From JAJXZJ01 sp050012855 (GTDB taxonomy: Bacteria; Verrucomicrobiota; Verrucomicrobiia; Limisphaerales; J093): DNA of 64,000 nt. This document shows, one piece after another, positions 56,022-63,340 of the stretch. Made by a program: the position numbers and the translations under genes. Below the pieces are notes generated by a model, which had not been told where the DNA came from, ran no database searches, and saw nothing but the letters and a program-made list of their open reading frames with translations. The DNA lies in NCBI GenBank assembly GCA_050012855.1, contig JBEKGJ010000025.1, positions 4,927 through 68,926 of the forward strand, given 5' to 3'. Each line of letters begins with the position of its first letter. Positions within the stretch are counted from its first letter, which is position 1.

Positions 56022-57353
56022 TTACTCGAAGGTTTCGACCCGCAGCATCATCGGCTTGGCCTTGACCACGGGCAGCCGGCCGATCTGCGCCAGCGCACGG
56101 CTCATGGCGCGGTTGGGGGCGTCATGGATCATCAGGATGAGCGGCACGCTGTCGCCCTCGTGACCTTCCGGCTGAAAGACCGAGGAGATGCCGATCCGGT
56201 TCCGCGCCAGGACGGCCGCCACCTTCGCCAGCACGCCGGGACGGTCGGCGACGCTGAGCCGTAGATAGAAGCGTGACACCGCCTCGGCGATGGGCAGCAC
56301 GCGGCCATGACGCTCGTGCGCGACGAACGGCGGAATCCGCGTGCGCGTGCCGGATTTCAGATCGAGCGCGGCATCCGCCAGGTCGCTCAACACCGCGCTG
56401 GCTGTCGGGTCCTGCCCCGCGCCCCGGCCGTAGAACAGGGTGTCGCCGACGACATCGCCACGGACGAACACGGCGTTGAAGGCATGGTTCACGCCCGCGA
56501 GCACATGGGCGTTGGGAATCAGCGCCGGGTACACCGCCACCTGCACCGGTCCGCCGTTGGGCGAAGGCCTGGCCCGCGCGCCGGCGGGCATCTTTTTCAC
56601 CACGCCGAGGAGCTTGATGGTGTAACCCAACTGGCCGGCGAACTGGATGTCCAGCTTCGAGATGTTGCGGATGCCCTCCACATGGATCTGCCCCGGCTTG
56701 ACCCAGAAACCGTGGGCGAGCGAGGCGAGGATGCCGATCTTGTGCAGCGAATCATGGCCGTCAATGTCGAGGTCGGGCGGCATCTCGGCGTAACCCTGCC
56801 GCTGCGCGTCGGCCAGCACCTCGGCGAAATCGGCGCCCTCGAGCTTCATCCGCGTGAGGATGTAATTGCACGTGCCGTTGACGATGCCGTAGAGGCGGAG
56901 AATGCGGTTCCCGATGAAACCTTCGCGCAGCGCCTTGATGATCGGAATGCCGCCCGCGACGCTCGCCTCGTAATACAAGTTCGTGCCGTGCGCCCGCGCC
57001 GCCGCGAACAGTTCCTCGCCACAGGCCGAGAGCAACGCCTTGTTCGCCGTCACCACCGGTTTGCCCAGCTTGAGCGCGGCGAGGATCATCTCCCGGGCGA
57101 TGCCGGTGCCGCCGGCCAGTTCGGCCACGATGTGGATGTCCGGATCGGCCACCAGGCTGCGCCAATCGGTGGTCAGCAGGACTTCCGGGATCTCCACCTT
57201 GCGCGGCTCGTCGAACGCCTTGACGGCAATGCGTCGCACGCGCACCGCGACGCCTGCCCGTGCGGCCAGCAAATCGCCGTTGCGGGTCAGGGCCTGGTAA
57301 ACCCCGCCGCCTACGGTGCCGCCGCCAATCATGCCGAGATTGACCTGGTCCAT
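56022..57353 (-). CDS. hom: Homoserine dehydrogenase
   Basis: Start at ATG 57353 (MDQVNLGMIGGGTVGGGVYQ), giving 443 residues. The NAD(P)-binding loop is GGGTVGGGV, catalytic and substrate residues lie in 'VTANKALLSACGEELFAAA', 'GIPIIKALREGF' and 'DIDGHDSLHKIGILASLAHG', and a C-terminal ACT domain ('RLSVADRPGVLAKVAAVLARNRIGISSVFQ') can bind a feedback amino acid. It reduces aspartate semialdehyde to homoserine. It is the first gene of the hom-thrC pair. The frame continues 75 codons upstream without family similarity. Confidence 0.95.
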   Translation of the reverse strand: MDQVNLGMIGGGTVGGGVYQALTRNGDLLAARAGVAVRVRRIAVKAFDEPRKVEIPEVLLTTDWRSLVADPDIHIVAELAGGTGIAREMILAALKLGKPVVTANKALLSACGEELFAAARAHGTNLYYEASVAGGIPIIKALREGFIGNRILRLYGIVNGTCNYILTRMKLEGADFAEVLADAQRQGYAEMPPDLDIDGHDSLHKIGILASLAHGFWVKPGQIHVEGIRNISKLDIQFAGQLGYTIKLLGVVKKMPAGARARPSPNGGPVQVAVYPALIPNAHVLAGVNHAFNAVFVRGDVVGDTLFYGRGAGQDPTASAVLSDLADAALDLKSGTRTRIPPFVAHERHGRVLPIAEAVSRFYLRLSVADRPGVLAKVAAVLARNRIGISSVFQPEGHEGDSVPLILMIHDAPNRAMSRALAQIGRLPVVKAKPMMLRVETFE

Positions 57354-57747
57354 AAGGGCGAAATAGTGGCTGCTGCGCTTCGCTGGAACAATCACAAACT
57401 GGCGGACGACGGGAAAGAGGGCGCCAGTGCGCAATCTGGCAAGCGTTCGACAGGCCGTGGCCAGGTGAGCAACGTCTTTCGCAATTGCGCCAGAATGGCG
57501 GTGCGGCAAGGTCCGCGGTGGGGAGGCTGTCGCCCGGCGGTCAAAATTCTCCAATCCGGGCAACAGGAAACGCGCCATGGCGGGTTACAGAGCGCCAACC
57601 GGGTGTTGATGGAGGGTCTGGTTGGAGCGATTCTCTTGGCTACCGCATTTCCCTTCTACTTTTCTCCATTTCGGACTTTGCTTCACCAATCCATGTTTTG
57701 AAGCCATCAGTTCCTTCAGGCCAGGCGCTCGGGGGCATAAATCGCCG

Positions 57748-57776
57748 TTGACGGAGCGCTCCCCCCCCCGTAAGGT
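57748..57776 (+). promoter_or_regulatory. Promoter of the tRNA-Asp gene
   Basis: TTGACG (57748-57753) and TAAGGT (57771-57776) are 17 bp apart, 16 bases before the mature tRNA. A C-rich run of ten C bases lies in the spacer. Confidence 0.5.
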
Positions 57777-57792
57777 TCGGGTCCCGTTGTGC

Positions 57793-57869
57793 GGGGGCGT
57801 AGCTCAATTGGTTAGAGCGCTGCCCTGTCACGGCAGAGGTTACGGGTTCGAGCCCCGCCGCTCCCGCCA
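57793..57869 (+). tRNA. tRNA-Asp (anticodon GTC)
   Basis: The cloverleaf fits fully: acceptor GGGGGCG pairing with CGCTCCC (one G-T), D-stem GCTC/GAGC, anticodon stem CTGCC/GGCAG with loop CTGTCAC (anticodon GTC at its centre), TPsiC loop TTCGAGC, discriminator G and encoded CCA. The T-stem has an A-C mismatch at its base. Length is 77 nt. tRNA genes are common integration sites, and here the intergenic region downstream leads to a cassette array. Confidence 0.95.
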
Positions 57870-58529
57870 GCTTTCTCCCTCTCGTAATCAATGACTTACG
57901 TGAGTCTGTTCACCGCAACACGGTGATTGCGTACAGATTCCGTACAACTTTTCCAGCAGTTCGCACACCGAACGAGCTGACTGCGAAACGACAAAAAGGG
58001 GTTTTGATCAGGGTGCGGAACAACGGCGTCACCGTGCAGATCATCGTTCCGTCCGCCTCGGCAATCACCTGCCTGGCTGCCGGCGCCGACAGAACCCGAA
58101 AGGGCTGGCGGTGCTCCGCGGCCCTGAATGGGGACACGCGCAGCGCGTCCGTACCGCATGTCTCGTCTGGTGGCTCGCGGACCGCCGGGCCGCGACGAAT
58201 TCCCTCTCCGCCCTGGGGAGAGGGACGGGGTGAGGTGTCTGCCAATCCGGAATCCGGAATCCGCATTCGGTAGGTGGCCCGCGGACCGCCGGGTTGCGGG
58301 AAGCATCTGCGACCCTGAATTTCAGTCTTGCTTTCATAAACACTCTTGATACGCTCCCGGTTGTTCGCCCACCTTTTCACACGAGCGGTGGGCCTTTGAA
58401 CACGTGGGACCATGAAACGGCAACTGAGCACGCGTAAAGCTGGCTTCGCGACCGAACGGCGACACCGTGCGGCGTTCCCTGCGCATGGCCCGCCTGCCAG
58501 GCACCGAAATAGACCCAACCTTGTCCACC
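57870..58529. other. Spacer after tRNA-Asp with small palindromic repeat, no gene seen
   Basis: About 660 bp without a credible gene. It contains a hairpin with arms CCCTCTCC and GGAGAGGG (58203-58225) of a widespread intergenic repeat type, and two similar segments around 58171-58194 and 58275-58299 with the core GCGGACCGCCGGG. Frames in both directions show no family motif, and no integrase remnant could be made out. Confidence 0.45.
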
Positions 58530-58553
58530 TAGGCCAAACCGCGGTTTGGCCTA
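58530..58553. promoter_or_regulatory. Perfect 24-bp palindrome upstream of the first cassette gene
   Basis: Left half TAGGCCAAACCG is followed immediately by its exact reverse complement, without a loop. It ends 18 bases before the ATG at 58572. It might be an operator, a recombination-site arm or the relic of an attC, because it contains GCCAAAC and GTTTGGC. Confidence 0.6.
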
Positions 58554-58571
58554 ATACCTGTTCGGGATAAC

Positions 58572-58970
58572 ATGAAGACGTTTCTCATCATCGTGGCTAC
58601 TGCCGCCATTACGTGGTTCGCGTTCAGCGTTGTTCAGAGCCTCAGGACAGGCGTCGAGCGGCTGTGGATGATCAGTGCCGTAAAGGCTCCCGGCGGCATG
58701 GCACTCAGGGAGATCCAGGGTGACATGAATGCAGGACGCTATGAGAGCGCCAAGGCAAAGATTAATGCATTTGCTGATACATGGCTGAGGTTCAACTCCG
58801 GCCCGGATTCTTGTTCCGGCCTTGGTATTGGTGACATCATGGTGACGTTCTCCAAATTGGATACCAACGACACACCCGCAGCTCCCGAACCCGACGGTGC
58901 AGCGAACCGGAGCCAGCCGGTTACACCTGGGACGAACCGACCGTCGTTGCCGGCTGGCTCCCGTCGCTGA
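58572..58970 (+). CDS. Cassette 1: small membrane-anchored protein
   Basis: The 132-residue protein starts with one hydrophobic helix (FLIIVATAAITWFAFSVVQS) and continues with a soluble part 'GGMALREIQGDMNAGRYESAKAKINAFADTWLRF' and a Pro/Ala-rich tail ending 'GSRR'. I do not recognise it. Its stop codon lies inside the following attC-type site (58889-58984), as in compact integron cassettes. Function unknown. Confidence 0.65.
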   Translation: MKTFLIIVATAAITWFAFSVVQSLRTGVERLWMISAVKAPGGMALREIQGDMNAGRYESAKAKINAFADTWLRFNSGPDSCSGLGIGDIMVTFSKLDTNDTPAAPEPDGAANRSQPVTPGTNRPSLPAGSRR

Positions 58971-58984
58971 CCTCACCGTTAGGC
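58889..58984 (+). other. attC-type recombination site 1
   Basis: The 96-nt site starts with R''-like ACCCGAC (one base off RYYYAAC) and ends with the consensus GTTAGGC. The internal stem is perfect: GGAGCCAGCCGG (58909-58920) with CCGGCTGGCTCC (58950-58961), and outer ACGGTG pairs with CACCGT. The stop codon of cassette 1 lies in it. Confidence 0.6.
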
Positions 58985-59064
58985 GGCATTGAGTGCGCAT
59001 CGAAAATATCAATGGCAAGAGCTAAAATATCAATTACTGCGTTCGCATACGGCTTGGTAAGGTA

Positions 59065-59622
59065 ATGGGTATAAATACAAAACCTCGCATGAACGGACGT
59101 AGTATTTGGTCACGCATTCTAATCATTGTCGGCAGTATCGCCATGCTGGCCGGTGCTCTTGACCCGATGGAGGGATCGGTAATCATTCTTCCCGGCAGCG
59201 GGCTGGTCGCGCTCGGCACCTTCCTCGGCCAAAGCGAACGCCGGTTGATCGTCTACAGGGTGTGGGTTTTTATTCTGATTGCGATTGGGGTGGGGGCGGT
59301 GTGGGGGCTGACTTGGATCGGAGGCTTTGGAGGCAATTCCGGACGTTCGATGTGGTGGGGAGTGCTGATTCTGCCTTATCTGATTGGCTGGTCTATGGGT
59401 ATTTGGGGGCCGGGATCCCCGCGCTGGTTGTTGTGGCTTGGAATCGTTGTCGGCCTTTGGTATCTGGTGCTACTTGCGATGGTCCTGAAGACTTCGGGTA
59501 GGCATCACGGAGCCATGTCCGGAGCCATGTCGGCGATGCCAGTCATCATCGCCGCCATCGGCGTGCTGACCATCGGCGGTTGCATCAGCCGACTGAGAAA
59601 GCGAATCTTTGAGCGACAATAG
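59065..59622 (+). CDS. Cassette 2: multi-pass membrane protein
   Basis: The 185-residue protein has about five helices: 'ILIIVGSIAMLAGALDPMEGSVIILPGSGLVALGTFLG', 'VWVFILIAIGVGAVWGLTWIGG', 'WWGVLILPYLIGWSMGIW' and a C-terminal 'MPVIIAAIGVLTIGGCI'. It is paralogous to the next cassette gene over the first 120 residues. A second Met at 59089 aligns with the paralogue's start, so translation may begin there. Role unknown. Confidence 0.7.
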   Translation: MGINTKPRMNGRSIWSRILIIVGSIAMLAGALDPMEGSVIILPGSGLVALGTFLGQSERRLIVYRVWVFILIAIGVGAVWGLTWIGGFGGNSGRSMWWGVLILPYLIGWSMGIWGPGSPRWLLWLGIVVGLWYLVLLAMVLKTSGRHHGAMSGAMSAMPVIIAAIGVLTIGGCISRLRKRIFERQ

Positions 59623-59663
59623 CTTGCGATGGCTATGGCCTACAGAAGATTCGATCCAGACTT

Positions 59664-59759
59664 GCCTAACACACAACAGGCAACGCGGGATGGCGTCTCC
59701 AGTTCCGGTTTTGCAGACTACGTCATCAGCCCCGCGTGCCTGAGTTCTGGACGTTGGGC
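59664..59759 (+). other. attC-type recombination site 2
   Basis: The 96-nt site begins GCCTAAC (consensus RYYYAAC) and ends GTTGGGC (GTTRRRY). A 12-bp stem, CAGGCA-A-CGCGGG (59677-59689) with CCCGCGTGCCTG (59731-59742), has one extrahelical A, a hallmark of attC sites. It is highly similar to site 3, as expected for sites in one array. The next ATG is 12 bases downstream. Confidence 0.75.
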
Positions 59760-59771
59760 AGCATTCATTTT

Positions 59772-60137
59772 ATGAATACACGTAGAGTTTGGTCACGTAT
59801 TTTCATCACTGTCGGAATTATCGCCATGCTGGTCGGTGCTCTTGACCCGATGGAGGGATCGCTCGTCATCCTTCCCGGCAGCGGCTTGGTGACACTCGGC
59901 ACGTTCCTAAACAATCCTGAACGCGGGTTGCTCATTCAATGGCTATGTATTTTCGGTTTGATCGCGTTCGGGGTCGGGGCGTTGTTTGCCTTGGGCGCGT
60001 GGGGGCTTGGCGGCAAAAGTGAACATTCACTGTGGTGGGGAGTTCTGGTTCTGCCCTATCCCGTTGGCTGGATTATGGGCATCGTGAGCCTCTTGTTCAG
60101 ATTGGTCAGAAGCGTTCGACATCGCCATGCTGCCTAA
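59772..60137 (+). CDS. Cassette 3: multi-pass membrane protein, paralogue of cassette 2
   Basis: The 121-residue protein from ATG 59772 (MNTRRVWSRIFITVGIIAML) shares 'GALDPMEGS', 'ILPGSGLV.LGTFL' and 'WWGVL.LP' with cassette 2 and ends after the third or fourth helix. Its TAA stop lies inside the GCCTAAC core of the next attC-type site. Function unknown; the pair suggests a diversified cassette family. Confidence 0.72.
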   Translation: MNTRRVWSRIFITVGIIAMLVGALDPMEGSLVILPGSGLVTLGTFLNNPERGLLIQWLCIFGLIAFGVGALFALGAWGLGGKSEHSLWWGVLVLPYPVGWIMGIVSLLFRLVRSVRHRHAA

Positions 60138-60232
60138 CACACCAGATCACTGCCGCCAACGCCGGATGGCGCACTCAGTTCCGCTTTCGCGGGTCACGTC
60201 ATCAGCCCCGCGTGCCTGAGCTATCGTTAGAC
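60132..60232 (+). other. attC-type recombination site 3
   Basis: The 101-nt site begins GCCTAAC and ends GTTAGAC, both matching the R''/R' consensus. Its right half shares the block CATCAGCCCCGCGTGCCTGA with site 2. The next start codon is four bases after the site, typical for tightly packed cassettes. Confidence 0.75.
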
Positions 60233-60235
60233 TCC

Positions 60236-60499
60236 ATGACAAAGCTGCTTAAATGGCTCGATACCGCAAGCTTTCTGAAGCTGGGCGGGACGTATTGTGT
60301 GGTGTCTGCGGCCGTCATCGTTCTGGGCATTCTCATCTTTTTCCCGCTTCTTCTGATTTATTCGGCGTTGGGCATGGAGTTTTCAAATCTGGGTCCGATC
60401 GCCACCTTTGTTTGGGGAGTCTTGTTCGAGATATTTGTTATTACTCCTCTCTTTATTATTGGGTTCGTAGTAAAGCTGATTCGGAGGCCTGGGAGATGA
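60236..60499 (+). CDS. Cassette 4: small two-helix membrane protein
   Basis: The 87-residue protein starts MTKLLKWLDTASFLKLGGTY and has helices 'CVVSAAVIVLGILIFFPLLLIYSALG' and 'WGVLFEIFVITPLFIIGFVVKLI'. It is immediately preceded by attC site 3 and followed 13 bases later by another GCCTAAC. No ribosome-binding site fits in the four-base gap, so expression may depend on read-through. Function unknown. Confidence 0.65.
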   Translation: MTKLLKWLDTASFLKLGGTYCVVSAAVIVLGILIFFPLLLIYSALGMEFSNLGPIATFVWGVLFEIFVITPLFIIGFVVKLIRRPGR

Positions 60500-60512
60500 G
60501 AGGCACGATGGA

Positions 60513-60555
60513 GCCTAACGCACCAAGGCATTGCCTCACCAGCGCAGCGTTGATA
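60513..60555 (+). other. Degenerate attC-like site 4
   Basis: GCCTAACGC at 60513 and GCGTTGATA ending at 60555 are partly complementary, with a small AGGCA/TGCCT stem between. The right core is off consensus and the site is only 43 nt, so it looks like a decayed or truncated final attC at the array border. Confidence 0.35.
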
Positions 60556-60606
60556 AACCGGCGGCGCGCTCGATCGGTTTCTTACTATCAGTAACATCCC
60601 AGCCCC

Positions 60607-61890
60607 ATGCCTGCCGAATCATCACCATCCTGGCCGCGCGGCTTCTGGAATCTGATGTTCACCCAGTTCCAGGGCGCCTTTTCCGACAACGCCCTGCGCT
60701 GGCTGGTGATCTTCCCGGTGCTTGCCTCGGTGAGTTTGAGCGATGCGGCCAAAGGCGGCTTCGCCTCCCGCGCCTCGTTGCTCTTCGCCGTGCCGTTTCT
60801 GTTATTTTCCACCGTCGGCGGCTGGCTGGCGGACCGCTTCAGCAAGCGCTCGGTGATGATTGCGGTGAAGCTCGGGGAGATCGCCATCATGCTCTTTGCC
60901 GCGCTGGCCCTGGCCTGGGAAAATCAGACGCTGCAACTCGCCGCCATCGGCCTGATGGGCATTCACAGCACGTTTTTCGCCCCGGCTAAATACGGCATCA
61001 TGCCCGAAGTGTTGCCCACCTCCCGACTCTCGGCCGGCAACGGCATCCTCGAGTTGCTCACCTTCATCGGCATCATCCTCGGCACGTTCGCCGGCGGCTG
61101 GCTGGCGGAAACCCTGGTGCACCGCGAAGCCTGGTCAGGCGCCATTCTAGCAACCCTGGCAAGCGTCGGATTCATCATCAGCCTCGGCATCTTCAAAGTG
61201 CCCGCCGCCGATCCCACGCGCCAACTCAATTGCAATATCCTCGGGGAAATCCTCAGCAACCTGCGCCTCATGAAGGCCGACCGCGACCTCTGGCGTGCCA
61301 ACTGGGGCAACGCCGCCTTCTTCTTCGTCGCCATGCTGGTGCAAATCAATCTGGCGCTCTACGCCCAGAAGGAGTTCCACCTCAAACCCACCGAACAGGC
61401 CTGGCTCCAAGCCGCCCTGAGCCTCGGCATCGGCGTGGGAAGCCTGTTAGCCGGCCGGCTCTCCCGCGGCCGCATCGAGTATGGCTTGATCGCACCGGGC
61501 GCCGCGCTGATGGCCATGGCCGGCCTGTGGCTGGGCTGGCCCCACCTGAGCAAGCCGGAGTTCACGGTGGCCCTGTCGTTGTTAGGCCTTGGCGGCGGCT
61601 TTTTCATCGTGCCCATCGTGTCCGTGTTGCAACACCGGCCGTCACCCCAAATCAAGGGCGCCGTGCAAGGCGCGGCGAGCTGGCTCTCCTGGGTCGGCAT
61701 CGCCACCGCGGCCATCACCCAGACCGGGCTCTCCGGCGTGGCGCACCTCGGCTACGGCCAGATCTTCTGGGTCTGCGGCGCGGTGGCCGCCCTCGCTGGC
61801 GCCTTCGTCACCTGGTCGCGGCCCACGGCCGTGCCCGACATGCTCGCCCGCTGGCGCAATCCTCCTAACAAGGAAATGGGTGTCCGCTAG
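60607..61890 (+). CDS. MFS transporter of the LplT (lysophospholipid transporter) type
   Basis: The 427-residue protein has twelve helices with 'MFTQFQGAFSDNALRWLVIFP' at the start, 'STVGGWLADRFSKRSVMI', 'STFFAPAKYGIMPEVLP' and 'LGYGQIFWVCGAVAALAGAFV'. The N-terminal 'F.GAFNDN..R' and 'FFGPAKYGI.P' features are typical of LplT and of the MFS part of LplT-PlsC-AMP-ligase fusions. It ends directly after helix 12 ('RWRNPPNKEMGVR'), so no acyltransferase part is fused. It flips lysophospholipids or related lipids across the inner membrane, as inferred from the family. Confidence 0.85.
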   Translation: MPAESSPSWPRGFWNLMFTQFQGAFSDNALRWLVIFPVLASVSLSDAAKGGFASRASLLFAVPFLLFSTVGGWLADRFSKRSVMIAVKLGEIAIMLFAALALAWENQTLQLAAIGLMGIHSTFFAPAKYGIMPEVLPTSRLSAGNGILELLTFIGIILGTFAGGWLAETLVHREAWSGAILATLASVGFIISLGIFKVPAADPTRQLNCNILGEILSNLRLMKADRDLWRANWGNAAFFFVAMLVQINLALYAQKEFHLKPTEQAWLQAALSLGIGVGSLLAGRLSRGRIEYGLIAPGAALMAMAGLWLGWPHLSKPEFTVALSLLGLGGGFFIVPIVSVLQHRPSPQIKGAVQGAASWLSWVGIATAAITQTGLSGVAHLGYGQIFWVCGAVAALAGAFVTWSRPTAVPDMLARWRNPPNKEMGVR

Positions 61891-61982
61891 CAAATGTCAG
61901 CCCTCACATTCGTAAGTCATAGTCTATCAACGAGCTTTTTGTGTCGTATTCCTGGGAGAGCCCTGCTAGCCTTGCCGCCACT

Positions 61983-62894
61983 ATGAAACAACCTTTGATC
62001 CGGAAACCATGGGTGGCGGTGTTGCGGACGGCCGGCTTGGGAGCGCTGACGGCCATGTCAGCGGCCTGGGGCGGAGATGTATTCACGGTGGATCCCGATC
62101 AGAGTTCCATTGCGCTTTCGGGCAGCGCTCTGGGGTCCACTTTTCAGGAACAGGGACTGGGGAGTCTGACCACCACGTTCACGGGCACCCTGAGCGCCGA
62201 CATAACGGACACGACGATCCAGTTCACGGGCCAGAGCCTGTTGGAGGCCCAGGACAACGGCAGTTGGCAACCCAAGGCCGACGGCAGCAGCGGTAGTGAG
62301 GCGGCCAACTACGGCGCGCAAGCCAGTTCGATCCTCGGCAATGCCGAGGCGGCCTTGCGCCAGATCCAACTCAACGTGACCAGCCCTTCGCTGAGCCTCA
62401 CCAACGGGCAGTTCGCGTCGGGGAGTCTGGCGTTTTTCTTTCCGACGAATGCCCCGAGCACGCTGGCCTATACCGTGTCCAGCTTCCTCCTGAACAAGTC
62501 GGGTTCGGTGGCCTTGAACGGCTACGCCACCAACAACGTGACGACGTTTGCGAGCCTGGCCACGGTCGGGGGTCAGCAGATCCTGACCATCCCGGTGAAT
62601 GCCCAGTACTTCTTTACCCTCGTTTCGGCCAACGACACCACCGTGAGCCTGAAGGGGCAGTTGGTGGCCAAGCGGGGCGCCAGCGTGCCCCTGGTGATCC
62701 AGTCCATGACGATCCAGACCCAAGTGGTGACCCTCCAATGGCAAAGCGCCCCCGGGCAACTATACCAGATCCAATCCTCGACGGATTTGAGCCATTGGAC
62801 AACCAACGCCGCCAACGTGACGTCGCCGACCAATTCCTATTCGTGGAGCGGTGCGGCCACGGCGTTGGAGCAGTTCTTCCGGCTGGCCCAGTAG
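61983..62894 (+). CDS. Exported protein with '...DLSHW...' C-terminal module
   Basis: The 303-residue protein has a signal peptide (WVAVLRTAGLGALTAMSAAWGG). The middle is an all-beta exported domain ('VFTVDPDQSSIALSGSALGSTF', 'LTTTFTGTLSADITDTTIQFTGQSLLEA'). The C-terminus 'LYQIQSSTDLSHWTTNAANV' up to 'ALEQFFRLAQ' is the same module that closes three other exported proteins in the window. No enzyme motif. Probably a secreted or surface protein of the Verrucomicrobia-specific set. Confidence 0.75.
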   Translation: MKQPLIRKPWVAVLRTAGLGALTAMSAAWGGDVFTVDPDQSSIALSGSALGSTFQEQGLGSLTTTFTGTLSADITDTTIQFTGQSLLEAQDNGSWQPKADGSSGSEAANYGAQASSILGNAEAALRQIQLNVTSPSLSLTNGQFASGSLAFFFPTNAPSTLAYTVSSFLLNKSGSVALNGYATNNVTTFASLATVGGQQILTIPVNAQYFFTLVSANDTTVSLKGQLVAKRGASVPLVIQSMTIQTQVVTLQWQSAPGQLYQIQSSTDLSHWTTNAANVTSPTNSYSWSGAATALEQFFRLAQ

Positions 62895-63340
62895 CGGGGC
62901 GGAGTTTTATCTGCGGTTGCTCTGGTGGCAGGGCACTGGCTGGCCGCCACTGGCTACGCTTTGCGCGGGCGCGTCGGCGGCGAGTAAGCCCCGCCGGCTC
63001 ACCGCCCGCCCGCCGCAACCCAACCAAAACCAGGGCCGGGCTGCCGCTCGGCCGAAATCCCAACTTCACAACTCGCCCTTCGCCCTTCCCACTTCGTCAC
63101 TCGCACCCCGGCGGCGTGAGCACGGCCAGTTCCGCTTTGGCCACGGTTCTCATGCTCTCGAGCCTCTGCCTGCGTTGAACTGGCCGACCTTACTGCCGTC
63201 CCGACCCTGCATGGCAGCGAACTGCTGCCCTGCCGGCGCTCCAGTCTCTCGCGCCCTCTTTGCCCCTCGAATCGCTAAGAAGCTGTGGGTATTCTCCCAC
63301 ACGCTCCGTGAATCACCGGTTCGGCCCAAGCTCCAGCCGG
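62895..63340. other. Spacer between convergent exported-protein genes, no gene seen
   Basis: About 445 bp without a recognisable gene. Part of it (62940-63060) is GC-rich with repeated GCCGCC/CCCGCC. Neither strand shows a family motif. Confidence 0.4.

Noticed and set aside
57640..57891. An 83-residue minus-strand frame over the tRNA-Asp gene
   Set aside because: Its middle is the translated complement of the tRNA, a well-known false annotation.
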